Origin: SIG673 sp964570105
GTDB taxonomy: Bacteria > Bacillota > Clostridia > Oscillospirales > CAG-272
Direction: 5' to 3'
Length of the DNA: 5,420 nucleotides
Assembly (NCBI GenBank): GCA_964570105.1
Contig: CAZMWM010000115.1
Span: 1-5,420, forward strand
Of the stretch, positions 5,174 through 5,420 are shown piece by piece. A program made the position numbers and the translations under genes. Below the pieces are notes generated by a model, which did no database searches, was not told the DNA's origin, and was given only the letters and a program-made list of their open reading frames with translations. The stretch's first letter is position 1; every line of letters starts with the position of its first letter.

Positions 5174-5420
5174 GGAGCAAAGGCACGCCCCTAAGTAAGT
5201 GCGAACATAGATTGGGCGTGCCTCGCCACTAAAGTGGCGCGGAGCTTGGGTGGTTGAAAATGTGACCGGTGCGGAAAGGACATCTTATTCACGAAATTTA
5301 ATTTAAGGCTTATATCTTAGCTCATACACAGCAGAGCAGTGTATGCCACACTTCAAAGGCTTATTTTTATAACCGAAGTCTACAGCTTAGCGCGTAGCGT
5401 GGTTTTGCCACGCAAGCCAC
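5174..5420 (+). repeat. Second, rearranged copy of the hairpin repeat family (runs off the right edge)
   Basis: No gene is visible in these 247 bases. Module beta is at 5181-5223: AGGCACGCCC pairs with GGGCGTGCCT around a 23-nt loop containing GTGCGAACATAGA. A hairpin with CGCCAC/GTGGCG arms follows (5224-5239). Module alpha is at 5249-5292. CATACAC (5323-5329) pairs with GTGTATG (5339-5345). Module gamma begins at 5375, with GCGTGG (5397-5402) pairing with CCACGC (5408-5413). The order is beta-alpha-gamma, against alpha-beta-gamma in the importer operon. The right boundary is outside the window, so I cannot tell whether the 20-bp terminal repeats are present. Confidence 0.65.

Noticed and set aside
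4992..5186. 64-codon minus-strand open frame upstream of the oxidoreductase
   Set aside because: It covers both promoters and the palindrome, overlaps the oxidoreductase start, and has no recognisable protein features.

Overview
The window looks like chromosomal DNA of a low-to-moderate GC Gram-positive bacterium, most likely a gut-type member of the Clostridia (Oscillospiraceae/Ruminococcus-like). The reasons are strong purine-rich Shine-Dalgarno sites, near-consensus sigma-A promoters with 17-bp spacers, TTG and GTG starts, a lipoprotein solute-binding protein, a ClpC/ClpA-type unfoldase, and short hairpin-rich repeats of a kind I recall as common in gut Clostridia. That last point is recall, not a search, and the taxon is inference.

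Layout. (1) 1-592, +: C-terminal part of a ClpP-partner Clp ATPase, cut by the left edge. It is followed by a rho-independent terminator at 664-716. (2) 832-3864, +: a three-component polar amino-acid ABC importer, made of a lipoprotein binding protein (925-1758), a permease (2376-3101) and an ATPase (about 3091-3864). A clear promoter (TTGACA-17-TATGAT) lies ahead of the first gene. The permease and ATPase genes overlap. The binding-protein and permease genes are separated by 617 bp of non-coding, hairpin-dense repeats, including a 279-bp block with perfect 20-bp terminal inverted repeats. (3) 3880-3921: a terminator hairpin shared by convergent genes. (4) 3949-4995, -: a Gfo/Idh/MocA-family NAD(P)-dependent oxidoreductase with its own promoter at 5055-5083. 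(5) 5126-5420, +: a near-perfect promoter pointing right into a second, rearranged copy of the hairpin repeats. No coding region is visible there before the window ends.

How the parts work together. The binding protein would capture an amino acid outside the membrane and deliver it to the permease/ATPase core. The hairpins after the binding-protein gene could protect its mRNA or reduce transcription downstream, which would suit the usual excess of binding protein over membrane components. The oxidoreductase and Clp genes show no evident functional link to the importer.

The most interesting signal is the repeat family. Three modules occur in both the 1.83-2.25 kb and the 5.17-5.42 kb regions in different order. 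In two of them the hairpin stems differ by compensatory base-pair changes (one pair in one hairpin, three in the other), while one loop keeps an identical 13-nt core. This suggests a structured RNA or a structure-dependent mobile repeat. Also notable are a 13-bp identity between the two gene promoters, starting at the -35 box, and a palindrome between the divergent promoters near 5.1 kb.
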